In this document: one piece after another, positions 8,068 to 15,342 of the stretch
Layout: every line of letters begins with the position of its first letter
Position numbering within the stretch: position 1 is the stretch's first letter
DNA from: SIG299 sp051880375
GTDB taxonomy: Bacteria > Bacillota > Clostridia > Lachnospirales > Lachnospiraceae
Assembly (NCBI GenBank): GCA_051880375.1
Contig: JBJENV010000010.1
Span: 1 to 33,117, forward strand
Direction of reading: 5' to 3'
Length of the DNA stretch: 33,117 nucleotides
The notes under the pieces: model-generated
Told to the model about the DNA's origin: nothing
Seen by the model: only the letters and a program-made list of their open reading frames with translations
The model's database searches: none
Program-made: the position numbers and the translations under genes

Positions 8068-9144
8068 CTACTCTATCGTTCCGTTTACTACATGACAAAT
8101 ATGGTTAAAGCGCCCTCGGTCTCCGACAAACTCTTCTAATCCCGTACAGGTAATGATTGTCTGGATTCCTTCGATGCTGTCAAGAAGATGATGCTGCCGT
8201 TTTCTGTCTAACTCCGACAGCACATCATCCAATAAAAGCACCGGATTTTCTCCGATTTTTCTTTTTACCAGTTCAATTTCCGCCAATTTTAACGAAAGTG
8301 CCGCAGTTCTCTGTTGTCCCTGCGAGCCAAACGTTTTGACATTTTCGTTTCCGATGAAGAAACTGATGTCATCCCTGTGAGGTCCAAGACAGGTTGCCTT
8401 CTGGTAAATGTCTCTTTCTAACGAAAGCTTCAGCTTTTCCTCATATTGTTCTGCTGTAACACTCGGTTCATAGGAAACTGTCAGCCTTTCCTTTCCGCCG
8501 GACAGCTTTTCATGAATCTCCCCAACCAGACCGTTTAATTCTTCCAAAAAGGAAGCACGTCCCGTAATGATATGTCTTCCGTATTCCAGCAGTTGATTGT
8601 CCCATACTTCCAGTGTTTCCATTAATTTCTGGTTGTAACCGATTTGTTTTAGCAGATTGTTTCTCTGCATCAGTATTTTATTATAATTTGACAAATAAGT
8701 AAGATACCACTTGCTTAATTGACAAAGTTCCAAATCCATGAACCGGCGTCGTTCTCCCGGACCGTTCTTTATCATACTTAAATCTTCCGGTGAAAAGAAT
8801 ACAACATTCATCAGTCCGAACAGCTCCGAAGATTTACGAATCGGAATCCCGTCGATAGCTACACCCTTTGACTTGGTCTTTTTCAGGTGCATATCAATTT
8901 TATGAGGAAGGTCCGCCTTTTTTAACTGCATCCGCACATGGGCTTCCTCTTCTCCGAGCCGTATCATGTCCCTGTCCTTGCTTCCCTTGTGTGACTTTGT
9001 GGTACTGCAAAGGTAGATTGCCTCAAGGATATTGGTTTTTCCCTGCGCATTATCTCCGTAAAGAATAGTTACCTCCTCTGCCAAAGGAAGGGACAGTGTT
9101 TTATAATTTCTGAAATTGTGCAATTCAATCTGCTTTACTATCAT
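8068..9144 (-). CDS. recF: DNA replication and repair ATPase RecF
   Basis: RecF is an SMC-like ATPase that, with RecO and RecR, loads RecA onto gapped DNA. The 358-residue protein has Walker A GDNAQGKT at about residues 30-37, the ABC-type signature GSQGQQRTAALSLKLAE, and Walker B LLLDDVLSELD near the C-terminus. Its ATG overlaps the stop of yaaA by four bases (ATGA), a sign of translational coupling. The position between yaaA and gyrB is the conserved Firmicute arrangement. Confidence 0.97.
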   Translation of the reverse strand: MIVKQIELHNFRNYKTLSLPLAEEVTILYGDNAQGKTNILEAIYLCSTTKSHKGSKDRDMIRLGEEEAHVRMQLKKADLPHKIDMHLKKTKSKGVAIDGIPIRKSSELFGLMNVVFFSPEDLSMIKNGPGERRRFMDLELCQLSKWYLTYLSNYNKILMQRNNLLKQIGYNQKLMETLEVWDNQLLEYGRHIITGRASFLEELNGLVGEIHEKLSGGKERLTVSYEPSVTAEQYEEKLKLSLERDIYQKATCLGPHRDDISFFIGNENVKTFGSQGQQRTAALSLKLAEIELVKRKIGENPVLLLDDVLSELDRKRQHHLLDSIEGIQTIITCTGLEEFVGDRGRFNHICHVVNGTIE

Positions 9145-9350
9145 TTTACGATTTTAATTTCTTTTCCTTCGTAGGACACCACATCTCCATCATAGAGCTT
9201 CTTCCCACGTTTTAATTCTATCTCTCCGTTTACCTTTACATGACCGTCACAAATTGCTATTTTTGCTTCTACACCGGACTCTACAAATCCGACCGCTTTT
9301 AATGCCTGTCCGAGTTTGATGTAATCCTCTCTTAATTTGATTTCTTCCAT
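9141..9350 (-). CDS. yaaA: S4-domain RNA-binding protein YaaA
   Basis: This 69-residue protein is essentially one S4 RNA-binding domain, with IKLGQALKAVGFVESG and the DGHVKVNGEIELKRGKKL turn typical of the family. The Bacillus homologue between dnaN and recF (YaaA/RlbA) has been linked to ribosome assembly; that role is known for the family, not visible here. It starts 14 bases after dnaN and overlaps recF by four bases, so it is part of the dnaN-to-gyrA operon. Confidence 0.92.
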   Translation of the reverse strand: MEEIKLREDYIKLGQALKAVGFVESGVEAKIAICDGHVKVNGEIELKRGKKLYDGDVVSYEGKEIKIVK

Positions 9351-9364
9351 ACCGTTATACTCCC

Positions 9365-10474
9365 TTATTTTACTGCATTAAAATTAACCGGAAGAATCAG
9401 ATAAATATAAGTTTCTTCCTGATTCTTTATGAAACAAGGAGCTTTCGGATTTGTCATATAAATCGTAACCTCCTCGTCATCAATTACACGAAGTGCCTCC
9501 ATTAAGAACTTCGGATTGAAGCCGATTAAGATATTTTTTCCTTCCTTTACGATGTCCATCTCTTCGTTCATGGAACCGAGTGTCGAATTGATTTTTAATT
9601 CCATTGTCGTATCATTGATTCCAAGAATAATCGGTTTTTTCTCGGATTCCTTGATTAACAGGGTAGCACGGTCGATACAGTCTAAAAATACTCTTCGATT
9701 AATCGTAAACTTCGTTTCGTAATCACCGGACAGCATCTGGTTAATCTTATAGTATTCGCCCTCAATTAAACGGGAGAGGACAATGGTATTGTCAAATTCA
9801 AACAAAACATGCTTGTCGGTAAAGAAAATCCGGATTTCATCTTCCACCTCACCGGACAAAATCTTGCTGATTTCATTTAATGTTTTACCCGGTACAATGA
9901 CTTTGGTTGCCGGATATTCTTCTTTTAAGAAAATTTTACGAATGGAAATTCTGTGTCCGTCCAAAGACACTACTTTAAATTCGGTTCCGTTAATTTCAAA
10001 CAATTCACCCGTCATAATCTTGTTGGTTTCATTATCCGAAATGGAAAATACGGTCTGTCTGATGATTTCCTTTAACGAAAACTGTGAAAGCACAAGAGCC
10101 TCTCTTTTTTCGATTTTAGGAAGCGACGGGAATTCTTCGCTGCTCTTTCCCGCAATCGTAAAGACGGATTTTTCACACTGAATCGTTGTCATATAGGAAT
10201 TGTCTGTTTCAATAATTACGTCATTATCAGGAAGCTTTCTGATAATGTCTGAAAAAATCTTGGCATTGATAGCTACACTTCCGGTATCGGTAATCAGACC
10301 GTTGACGATGGTTTCGATTCCAAGTTCCATGTCGTTTGTAATGAATTTGATGGTACTGTCTGTGACCTGAATGATGATACATTCTAAAATCGGCATTGTC
10401 GATTTTGCAGGAACTGCTTTTAATGCAATGTTGACACCGTTTAAAATCTCTGATTTTTTACATGTGATTTTCAT
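9365..10474 (-). CDS. dnaN: DNA polymerase III beta sliding clamp
   Basis: The beta clamp dimerises into a ring that tethers DNA polymerase III to DNA. The 369-residue protein has three clamp folds in tandem. Recognisable parts are the N-terminal LNGVNIALKAVPAKSTMPIL, KSSEEFPSLP near residue 115, and the C-terminal KAPCFIKNQEETYIYLILPV, which closes the third domain. The ATG has a strong ribosome site (GGAAGGAGA). The gene lies downstream of dnaA across the putative oriC. Its promoter must lie in or near the A/T-rich tract at 10497-10540, but no hexamer pair there was convincing. Confidence 0.97.
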   Translation of the reverse strand: MKITCKKSEILNGVNIALKAVPAKSTMPILECIIIQVTDSTIKFITNDMELGIETIVNGLITDTGSVAINAKIFSDIIRKLPDNDVIIETDNSYMTTIQCEKSVFTIAGKSSEEFPSLPKIEKREALVLSQFSLKEIIRQTVFSISDNETNKIMTGELFEINGTEFKVVSLDGHRISIRKIFLKEEYPATKVIVPGKTLNEISKILSGEVEDEIRIFFTDKHVLFEFDNTIVLSRLIEGEYYKINQMLSGDYETKFTINRRVFLDCIDRATLLIKESEKKPIILGINDTTMELKINSTLGSMNEEMDIVKEGKNILIGFNPKFLMEALRVIDDEEVTIYMTNPKAPCFIKNQEETYIYLILPVNFNAVK

Positions 10475-10496
10475 GATGTGTTTCTCCTTCCGGCTC

Positions 10497-10780
10497 TTAT
10501 ATAATTATATAAATTAATCATTAATTATCGTAGTATTATTAGGTGAATGTGAATATGTGAATAAGTGCCGAAAACACGGATGAAATAAGGTTTTTCTATC
10601 TTTGCTTCAGGTGGATGACACTTTAATTTTGTGTGGGCATGTTTTGAATAAACGGACAGGCTTTCTTTATAAAGTCTGACGGTTACAAAAGTTATTCACA
10701 TGAATTCACAGGTTATCAACAAGACTCGTCCACAGAATGTGAGTAATATGATATGGCTTTCTTCTATATTAATAGAAGAA
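10497..10780. other. Putative oriC (dnaA-dnaN intergenic region)
   Basis: This gap contains DnaA-box-like 9-mers: TGTGAATAT (10548-10556) and TGTGAATAA (10556-10564) in tandem, TTATTCACA (10692-10700), TTATCAACA (10713-10721) and TGTGAGTAA (10738-10746, one mismatch on the minus strand). Beside the tandem pair is a 40-base A/T-rich tract (10497-10540), a good unwinding-element candidate, ending in TAGTATTATTAG, which resembles DnaA-trio repeats. B. subtilis likewise has its unwinding element between dnaA and dnaN. Strand-biased gene orientation switches just right of dnaA, supporting an origin here. Confidence 0.7.
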
Positions 10781-12121
10781 TTATTGCTGTGGATTAATTT
10801 TTTTGATGAGGACATCAATTGTGTTCTGGAGAGAAACATCATTTTTTAAATCCTCTTCAATTTTATTGCAGCCATGAAGTACCGTGGAGTGATCCTTATT
10901 GCCGATAGCCTTTCCGATATCCGAAAGCGACATGCCGATGCATTTCCGGCAAAGGTACATGGCAATCTGTCTTGGATAGGCAATTTTGTTGCTTCTGTTT
11001 TTTGAATAAATTTCCTGTGACGTCAGGCCAAAGTGGTCTGCTACAATATCGACGATATACGGAAGCGTAATTGTCTTATGGCTGTCGACGCTGATGTAAT
11101 CCTGAATGGCTTCCGTTACAAGGTCCATATTGATTTCCTTTTTCTTTAAGCGGGACAAAGCAACCAGCTTGTTTAAGCTTCCTTCCAGTTCACGGATATT
11201 GGACTTGATGTTGGCTGCGATAAACTCCAGAATTTCGTTATCAATGGAGAGTCCGTCGCTTTCTACCTTTTTATTTAAAATTGCCATTCGTGTTTCGTAA
11301 GGCGGGCTTTGAATATCGGTAATTAAGCCCCACTCGAAACGGGAACGGAGACGATCTTCCAAGGTCTGAATGTCCTTTGGAGGGCGGTCACTTGAAATAA
11401 TAATCTGCTTTTTGGATTCGTGCAGGGTATTAAAGGTATGGAAGAATTCTTCCTGAGTACTCTCTTTACCGATGATGAACTGAATATCGTCAATGAGAAG
11501 TACGTCAATGTTACGGTATTTTTCACGAAATTCCAATGTAGTTTTATTACGAATGGACTGAATCAGTTCGTTTGTAAATTTTTCGCTTGTCACGTACATG
11601 ACCTTTAATTCCGGGTTACGGTCCAGAATATAATGTGCAATGGAATGCATCAGGTGCGTTTTACCCAGACCGACGCCGCCGTAGATAAATAAAGGATTAT
11701 AAATTTCTGCCGGAGATTCCGCAACGGCGAGTGCTGCGGCATGCGCAAAGCTGTTATTCGGGCCGATGACAAAGGTGTCAAAGGTATATTTCGGATTTAA
11801 GTTAACATAACTGTCGTTTTTAATTTTAGAGGAAGAAACTTCGGCTGCAGCATTGCTTTTTAAAATAAAATTCAGTTCAAAATCGTGATTGCATACCTCA
11901 GCAATGGCAGTCTTTAAAAAAAGTCCGTATTTATTTTTTATAAAATCAAGGCTGATGGCACCGATTTTGGAATCATCTACGGATAAGGTAATCGTATCAC
12001 CGTTTACGGAATGAACAGATAAAGGAAGCAGCCAGGTACGATAAGCGACATCCGTGATGTCATATTCATGCTTCATATAGTCTAAAATAGTGTTCCATTT
12101 TTCTTTAATTTGCTTTTCCAC
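10781..12121 (-). CDS. dnaA: Chromosomal replication initiator protein DnaA
   Basis: DnaA binds DnaA boxes and melts oriC. It has the N-terminal DnaB-interaction domain (IKEKWNTILDYMKHEY), the AAA+ core with Walker A GGVGLGKTH, Walker B LLIDDIQF, sensor 1 ISSDRPP and the arginine-finger region LRSRFEWGL, and the C-terminal DNA-binding domain ending DHSTVLHGCNKI. I chose the GTG at 12119-12121, giving 446 residues as in Bacillus and an N-terminus that lines up with the family. An in-frame ATG at 12146-12148 would add nine residues, but it has no ribosome site and lies only about three bases from the predicted transcript start. The TTAATCCACA at the 3' end overlaps a near-match DnaA box. Confidence 0.95.
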   Translation of the reverse strand: MEKQIKEKWNTILDYMKHEYDITDVAYRTWLLPLSVHSVNGDTITLSVDDSKIGAISLDFIKNKYGLFLKTAIAEVCNHDFELNFILKSNAAAEVSSSKIKNDSYVNLNPKYTFDTFVIGPNNSFAHAAALAVAESPAEIYNPLFIYGGVGLGKTHLMHSIAHYILDRNPELKVMYVTSEKFTNELIQSIRNKTTLEFREKYRNIDVLLIDDIQFIIGKESTQEEFFHTFNTLHESKKQIIISSDRPPKDIQTLEDRLRSRFEWGLITDIQSPPYETRMAILNKKVESDGLSIDNEILEFIAANIKSNIRELEGSLNKLVALSRLKKKEINMDLVTEAIQDYISVDSHKTITLPYIVDIVADHFGLTSQEIYSKNRSNKIAYPRQIAMYLCRKCIGMSLSDIGKAIGNKDHSTVLHGCNKIEEDLKNDVSLQNTIDVLIKKINPQQ

Positions 12122-12157
12122 GTAATTACCATACCTTTCTAAGTGCATACTTAATTT

Positions 12158-12186
12158 ATTATAACAAAAAAAAGTTCAAAATGCAA
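12158..12186 (-). promoter_or_regulatory. Promoter of dnaA
   Basis: Minus-strand TTGCAT (12181-12186), 17 bases, and a perfect TATAAT (12158-12163), so transcription should start near 12151. That leaves about 30 bases before the GTG start of dnaA. No DnaA box within one mismatch was seen by eye in the 12149-12383 gap, so DnaA autoregulation at this promoter is not supported by the sequence. Confidence 0.65.
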
Positions 12187-12259
12187 ATATTGTGACACAT
12201 TATATAAGGAATTAAAGGATACAAAATGAAAAGAAATTTTTGATAAAGCAAAAAACTGC

Positions 12260-12288
12260 TTGACGCGTTAAAGGTTTTCTACTATAAT
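12260..12288 (+). promoter_or_regulatory. Promoter of the rpmH-rnpA-yidD run
   Basis: TTGACG (12260-12265), a 17-base spacer and perfect TATAAT (12283-12288). It drives the rightward operon and diverges from the dnaA promoter about 75 bases away. The leader before rpmH is about 90 nt. Confidence 0.8.
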
Positions 12289-12383
12289 AAGACTGCTGTT
12301 ATTTTAGAATAGACGAAATCTGCATATACCTTTTTTATAAAGATATGTGTTTGTATAAGAGTTATGAAGGAGGTGTAACCGGC

Positions 12384-12521
12384 ATGGCAAAGATGACATT
12401 TCAGCCAAAGAAGAGACAGAGATCCAAGGTTCATGGATTCCGTTCGAGAATGAGTACTGCTAACGGTAGAAAAGTATTAGCAAGAAGAAGAGCAAAGGGA
12501 AGACATCAATTATCCGCTTAG
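12384..12521 (+). CDS. rpmH: 50S ribosomal protein L34
   Basis: This 45-residue, strongly basic protein reads MAKMTFQPKKRQRSKVHGF at its start and ends GRHQLSA, which is the L34 signature. L34 sits in the large ribosomal subunit. The ATG follows a full ribosome site (AAGGAGGTG) with eight bases of spacing; a second in-frame ATG at codon 4 is less well placed. It is the first gene right of the origin and is followed by rnpA, the conserved bacterial pairing of L34 with the RNase P protein. Confidence 0.97.
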   Translation: MAKMTFQPKKRQRSKVHGFRSRMSTANGRKVLARRRAKGRHQLSA

Positions 12522-12550
12522 GTCGCAGTAACTGTGACCTTTCTTCTTTA
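12521..12550 (+). terminator. Hairpin with T-rich tail just after rpmH (possible attenuator)
   Basis: GGTCGCAG (12521-12528) pairs with CTGTGACC (12532-12539) across a TAA loop, with one G-U pair, followed by TTTCTTCTTT. The last base of the rpmH stop codon is in the stem. Such a hairpin could cut transcription so that L34 mRNA exceeds rnpA mRNA. Confidence 0.5.
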
Positions 12551-12589
12551 TGTAAGGTTACAGGATATATCAATTAGGGAGATACTTCA

Positions 12590-12919
12590 TTGGTACAATC
12601 TATAAGAAAAAGCGATGACTTTAAAAATGTATACGAAAACGGTAAATCATATGCCAATAAGTATCTGGTTATGTATGTTGTAAAAAGCGGCAGAGAAGAA
12701 AACCGGCTTGGAATATCCGTAAGCAAGAAAGTCGGTAACAGTGTAGTAAGGCACAGAATCGCCAGATTATTAAGAGAAAGCTTCAGATTGAATAATGAGA
12801 GGTTCCATAGTGGTTGGGACATTGTAGTCATTGCCAGAATGACTGCCAAGGGTAAGAATTATCATGATATAGAGAGTGCATTTCTGCATTTAGTAAAGCT
12901 ACACGGAATTTTAATATGA
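12590..12919 (+). CDS. rnpA: Ribonuclease P protein component
   Basis: RnpA is the protein subunit of RNase P, which trims tRNA 5' leaders together with its catalytic RNA. The 109-residue basic protein starts with a typical SIRKSDDFKNVYENGKSY segment and has the conserved RNA-binding region RLGISVSKKVGNSVVRHRIA followed by RLLRESFR. The start is TTG, preceded by GGGAGA at good spacing; no ATG would include the conserved N-terminus. The end overlaps the start of yidD by four bases, indicating coupled translation. Confidence 0.96.
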   Translation: MVQSIRKSDDFKNVYENGKSYANKYLVMYVVKSGREENRLGISVSKKVGNSVVRHRIARLLRESFRLNNERFHSGWDIVVIARMTAKGKNYHDIESAFLHLVKLHGILI

Positions 12920-13128
12920 AAAAAGTGTTGATTGGGCTGATAAAAATATATCGGAAATATATATCTCCTTTAAAAGGCAGGCCTACCTGTATTTATGTGC
13001 CTACCTGTTCTCAGTATGCAATGGAAGCAATAGAAAAATATGGCGTAGTCAAAGGTTCCTATCTTGCCGTGAAAAGGATACTTCGTTGTCATCCTTTTCA
13101 TAAGGGCGGATATGATCCTGTGCCTTAG
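12916..13128 (+). CDS. yidD: Membrane protein insertion efficiency factor YidD
   Basis: YidD is a small, membrane-associated protein thought to assist YidC-dependent insertion. The 70-residue protein shows the family signature IYRKYISPL, then PTCSQYAMEAIEKYG, LAVKRILRCHPFHKGGYDPVP. The ATG overlaps the rnpA stop. Between its stop and yidC lie 88 bases that contain a perfect 7-bp inverted repeat (13182-13188 with 13196-13202). Confidence 0.95.
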   Translation: MKKVLIGLIKIYRKYISPLKGRPTCIYVPTCSQYAMEAIEKYGVVKGSYLAVKRILRCHPFHKGGYDPVP

Positions 13129-13216
13129 CCATATTTTTATTTTTATTATCTGGTGTTACTTTGCTTCATCAAATGGAAAGGTATGCGTAGATATGACGCA
13201 TAAATGGTAAAAAAGA

Positions 13217-14443
13217 TTGGATTTCATTGTATTGACTCAAGAAAGCGGTATTTTAAAACCGTTTGTTTGGATTTTCGGGCAGGTATTTAATCTTTTATAT
13301 GAATTACTGAGCCTTGTCGGAATTGAAAATGTTGCTGTTACGATTGTTTTATTTACGATTGTAACAAAGCTTTTAATGACTCCTTTGACTATCAAACAGC
13401 AGAAGTTTTCAAAGTTATCTTCCAAGATGACTCCGGAGTTAAACAAGATTGCGGAAAAGTATAAGAATAAAAAGGACGAGCAGTCCATGCGGATGCAGCA
13501 GTTAGAGCAGCAGGCGGTTTATGAAAAATACGGTACGAACCCTGCTTCCGGTTGTCTTCCGATGTTAATTACGCTTCCGATTATGTTTGCATTATACCGT
13601 GTTATTTATGCGATTCCAGCTTATGTAGATGATATTTATACACTGTATAATACGGTTGCAGAAAGCTTAAAGACAGTAGACTATTTTCCTTATATGACTG
13701 AGGTAGCCTCTTCGGTTGGTGTATCAACAAGTAAGTTTGCGGAGATTGGTGAAAATGTTCTTACAAACAATCACTTAATCGACATTATGACAAAGTTCGG
13801 TACGGAACAGTGGGAAGCACTTGCGGTGCAGTTTCCGAGTATTTCCGAAACAATCAACGTAACTTTTGAAAAGCTTAACCATATTCATTCGATTGGCGGC
13901 TTTAACATTTCTAATACACCGGCTCATTACGGTTTCAGCCTGGCAATTCTGATTCCGGTTCTTGCGGTTGCAACCCAGCTGCTTCAGTCGAAGCTTTCGA
14001 TGGCAAGCACAAACAAAAATAAGAATGAAGAAAATCCGATGGCGCAGAGCATGAACAGCATGTTATACATTATGCCGTTTGTCTCCGGTTTTATGTGCTG
14101 GATGTTCCCAATCTGTATCGGTATTTACTGGGTAGCAAGTACAGTAGTTATGATTATATCACAGTTCTTCATCAATCGTCATATCGATCACATGGACTTG
14201 GATGATATGATTCAGAAGAATGTAGAAAAGCAGAATAAGAGAAAAGAAAAAATGGGTATTGAGCAGGGAACAAAAATGGCAGAGCTTGCAAAGACTCAGA
14301 CAAAAAATATCAATGCTTCTGCAAGGGGAACAACAGCTACCTATGCTAACGCAGCAAACAAGGATTACAAGACTCCTGAAACAAAAACAAAATCTACAGG
14401 TGGCAACAGTATTTCGGATTATGCAAATATTTTAAAAAAGTAA
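13217..14443 (+). CDS. yidC: Membrane protein insertase YidC/OxaA
   Basis: YidC inserts and folds membrane proteins alone or with SecYEG. The 408-residue protein has an N-terminal span (residues 10-40), the conserved NPASGCLPMLITLPIMFALYRVIY region, several later spans, and a basic C-terminal tail (KQNKRKEKMG and onwards) typical of Gram-positive homologues that contact ribosomes. About 60 residues around position 150-215 form an extended insert between spans. The start is the TTG at 13217, directly after an in-frame stop nine bases upstream, and it lacks a clear ribosome site, so initiation may be weak or controlled. The next gene, jag, is its usual partner. Confidence 0.93.
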   Translation: MDFIVLTQESGILKPFVWIFGQVFNLLYELLSLVGIENVAVTIVLFTIVTKLLMTPLTIKQQKFSKLSSKMTPELNKIAEKYKNKKDEQSMRMQQLEQQAVYEKYGTNPASGCLPMLITLPIMFALYRVIYAIPAYVDDIYTLYNTVAESLKTVDYFPYMTEVASSVGVSTSKFAEIGENVLTNNHLIDIMTKFGTEQWEALAVQFPSISETINVTFEKLNHIHSIGGFNISNTPAHYGFSLAILIPVLAVATQLLQSKLSMASTNKNKNEENPMAQSMNSMLYIMPFVSGFMCWMFPICIGIYWVASTVVMIISQFFINRHIDHMDLDDMIQKNVEKQNKRKEKMGIEQGTKMAELAKTQTKNINASARGTTATYANAANKDYKTPETKTKSTGGNSISDYANILKK

Positions 14444-14461
14444 GCGATAGGAGAGAAAAAA

Positions 14462-15238
14462 ATGAGAGAGTGGATAGAAGTTACAGGAAAGACAGTAGAC
14501 GATGCGGTTACGGAAGCATTAATCCGTTTAGAAACAACGAGCGATAATATTGAATATGAGGTTATTGAAAAAGAAAGCAGCGGTTTCCTCGGATTAAACA
14601 AAAAGCCTGCAAAAATCCGCGTTGCATTAAAGAAGACTACCAGTGATATTGCAGTAGAATTTTTGGAAAATGTATTTGAGCAGATGGGGATTCAGCCGGA
14701 AATTGAAGTTGAATTCAATGAAGAAGAAAAGGCAATGAATATCAATGTAGTTGGTGAAGATATGGGTGTTTTAATCGGAAAGCGCGGACAGACACTGGAT
14801 TCTCTTCAGTATCTGGTAAGTCTTGTTGTAAACAAGGACAGTGAGGATTACATCAAAATAAAGTTAGATACCGAAAATTACAGAGAGAGAAGAAAGGAAA
14901 CTCTCGAAAATCTGGCAAAGAACATTGCATTTAAGGTAAAGAAGACAAGAAGAAGCGTTTCATTAGAGCCGATGAATCCGTATGAGAGAAGAATCATTCA
15001 TTCTGCATTACAGAATGATAAATTTGTAGAAACCCACAGCGAAGGCGAGGAGCCATACCGTAAGGTAGTAGTTACATTAAAGAAGGGTGTAAAGGACTAC
15101 GGCAGCGGAAGATATTACAACAACAGAAACAGTAATTATCATAAGAACGGCGGCTATCACAAGTCGGGTTATCGTAAGCCATATCAGTACGGGAATACAG
15201 AAACCGTAGAGGAATCGGCAGAGAAGACAGAAGAATAA
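14462..15238 (+). CDS. jag: RNA-binding protein Jag/KhpB (Jag-N, KH, R3H)
   Basis: Jag (also KhpB) is a cytoplasmic RNA-binding protein. The N-terminal Jag domain reads WIEVTGKTVDDAVTEAL and ends in the conserved GFLGLNKKPAKIRV. The KH domain has VLIGKRGQTLDSLQYLV near residue 100, followed by the R3H domain with MNPYERRIIHSAL and a basic C-terminal tail rich in Asn, Tyr and Gly. In other Firmicutes KhpB affects cell division and envelope gene expression; that is family knowledge. The ATG follows AGGAGAG. The gene ends just before a strong terminator. Confidence 0.94.
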   Translation: MREWIEVTGKTVDDAVTEALIRLETTSDNIEYEVIEKESSGFLGLNKKPAKIRVALKKTTSDIAVEFLENVFEQMGIQPEIEVEFNEEEKAMNINVVGEDMGVLIGKRGQTLDSLQYLVSLVVNKDSEDYIKIKLDTENYRERRKETLENLAKNIAFKVKKTRRSVSLEPMNPYERRIIHSALQNDKFVETHSEGEEPYRKVVVTLKKGVKDYGSGRYYNNRNSNYHKNGGYHKSGYRKPYQYGNTETVEESAEKTEE

Positions 15239-15248
15239 GATACTAAAG

Positions 15249-15278
15249 AAGGTGTCTCAGCTGATGGGACACCTTTTT
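15249..15278 (+). terminator. Rho-independent terminator after jag
   Basis: AAGGTGTC (15249-15256) pairs with GACACCTT (15268-15275), followed by a run of T to 15278. The loop contains the palindrome TCAGCTGA. It separates yidC-jag from mnmE. Confidence 0.9.
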
Positions 15279-15342
15279 CTGAATGTAAAGTATTGTGTTT
15301 TTAAGGCGACGAAGAAGAAAAAATGAAAGGGAAAGAAACGGC

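Noticed and set aside
10641..10700. TTTATAAAG as the -10 of a dnaN promoter
   Set aside because: No acceptable -35 lies 16-18 bases upstream on the minus strand.
12181..12200. TTGTGACACA upstream of dnaA as a DnaA box or CRP-like site
   Set aside because: It differs from the DnaA box at several positions and is only half of a CRP-type palindrome; it overlaps the -35 region of dnaA and is better read as promoter flank.
15295..15342. Upstream start for mnmE adding a basic MFLRRRRRKN-type extension
   Set aside because: The extension is not found in the family, runs out of the jag terminator region, and has no ribosome site; the ATG at 15343 gives the canonical N-terminus.
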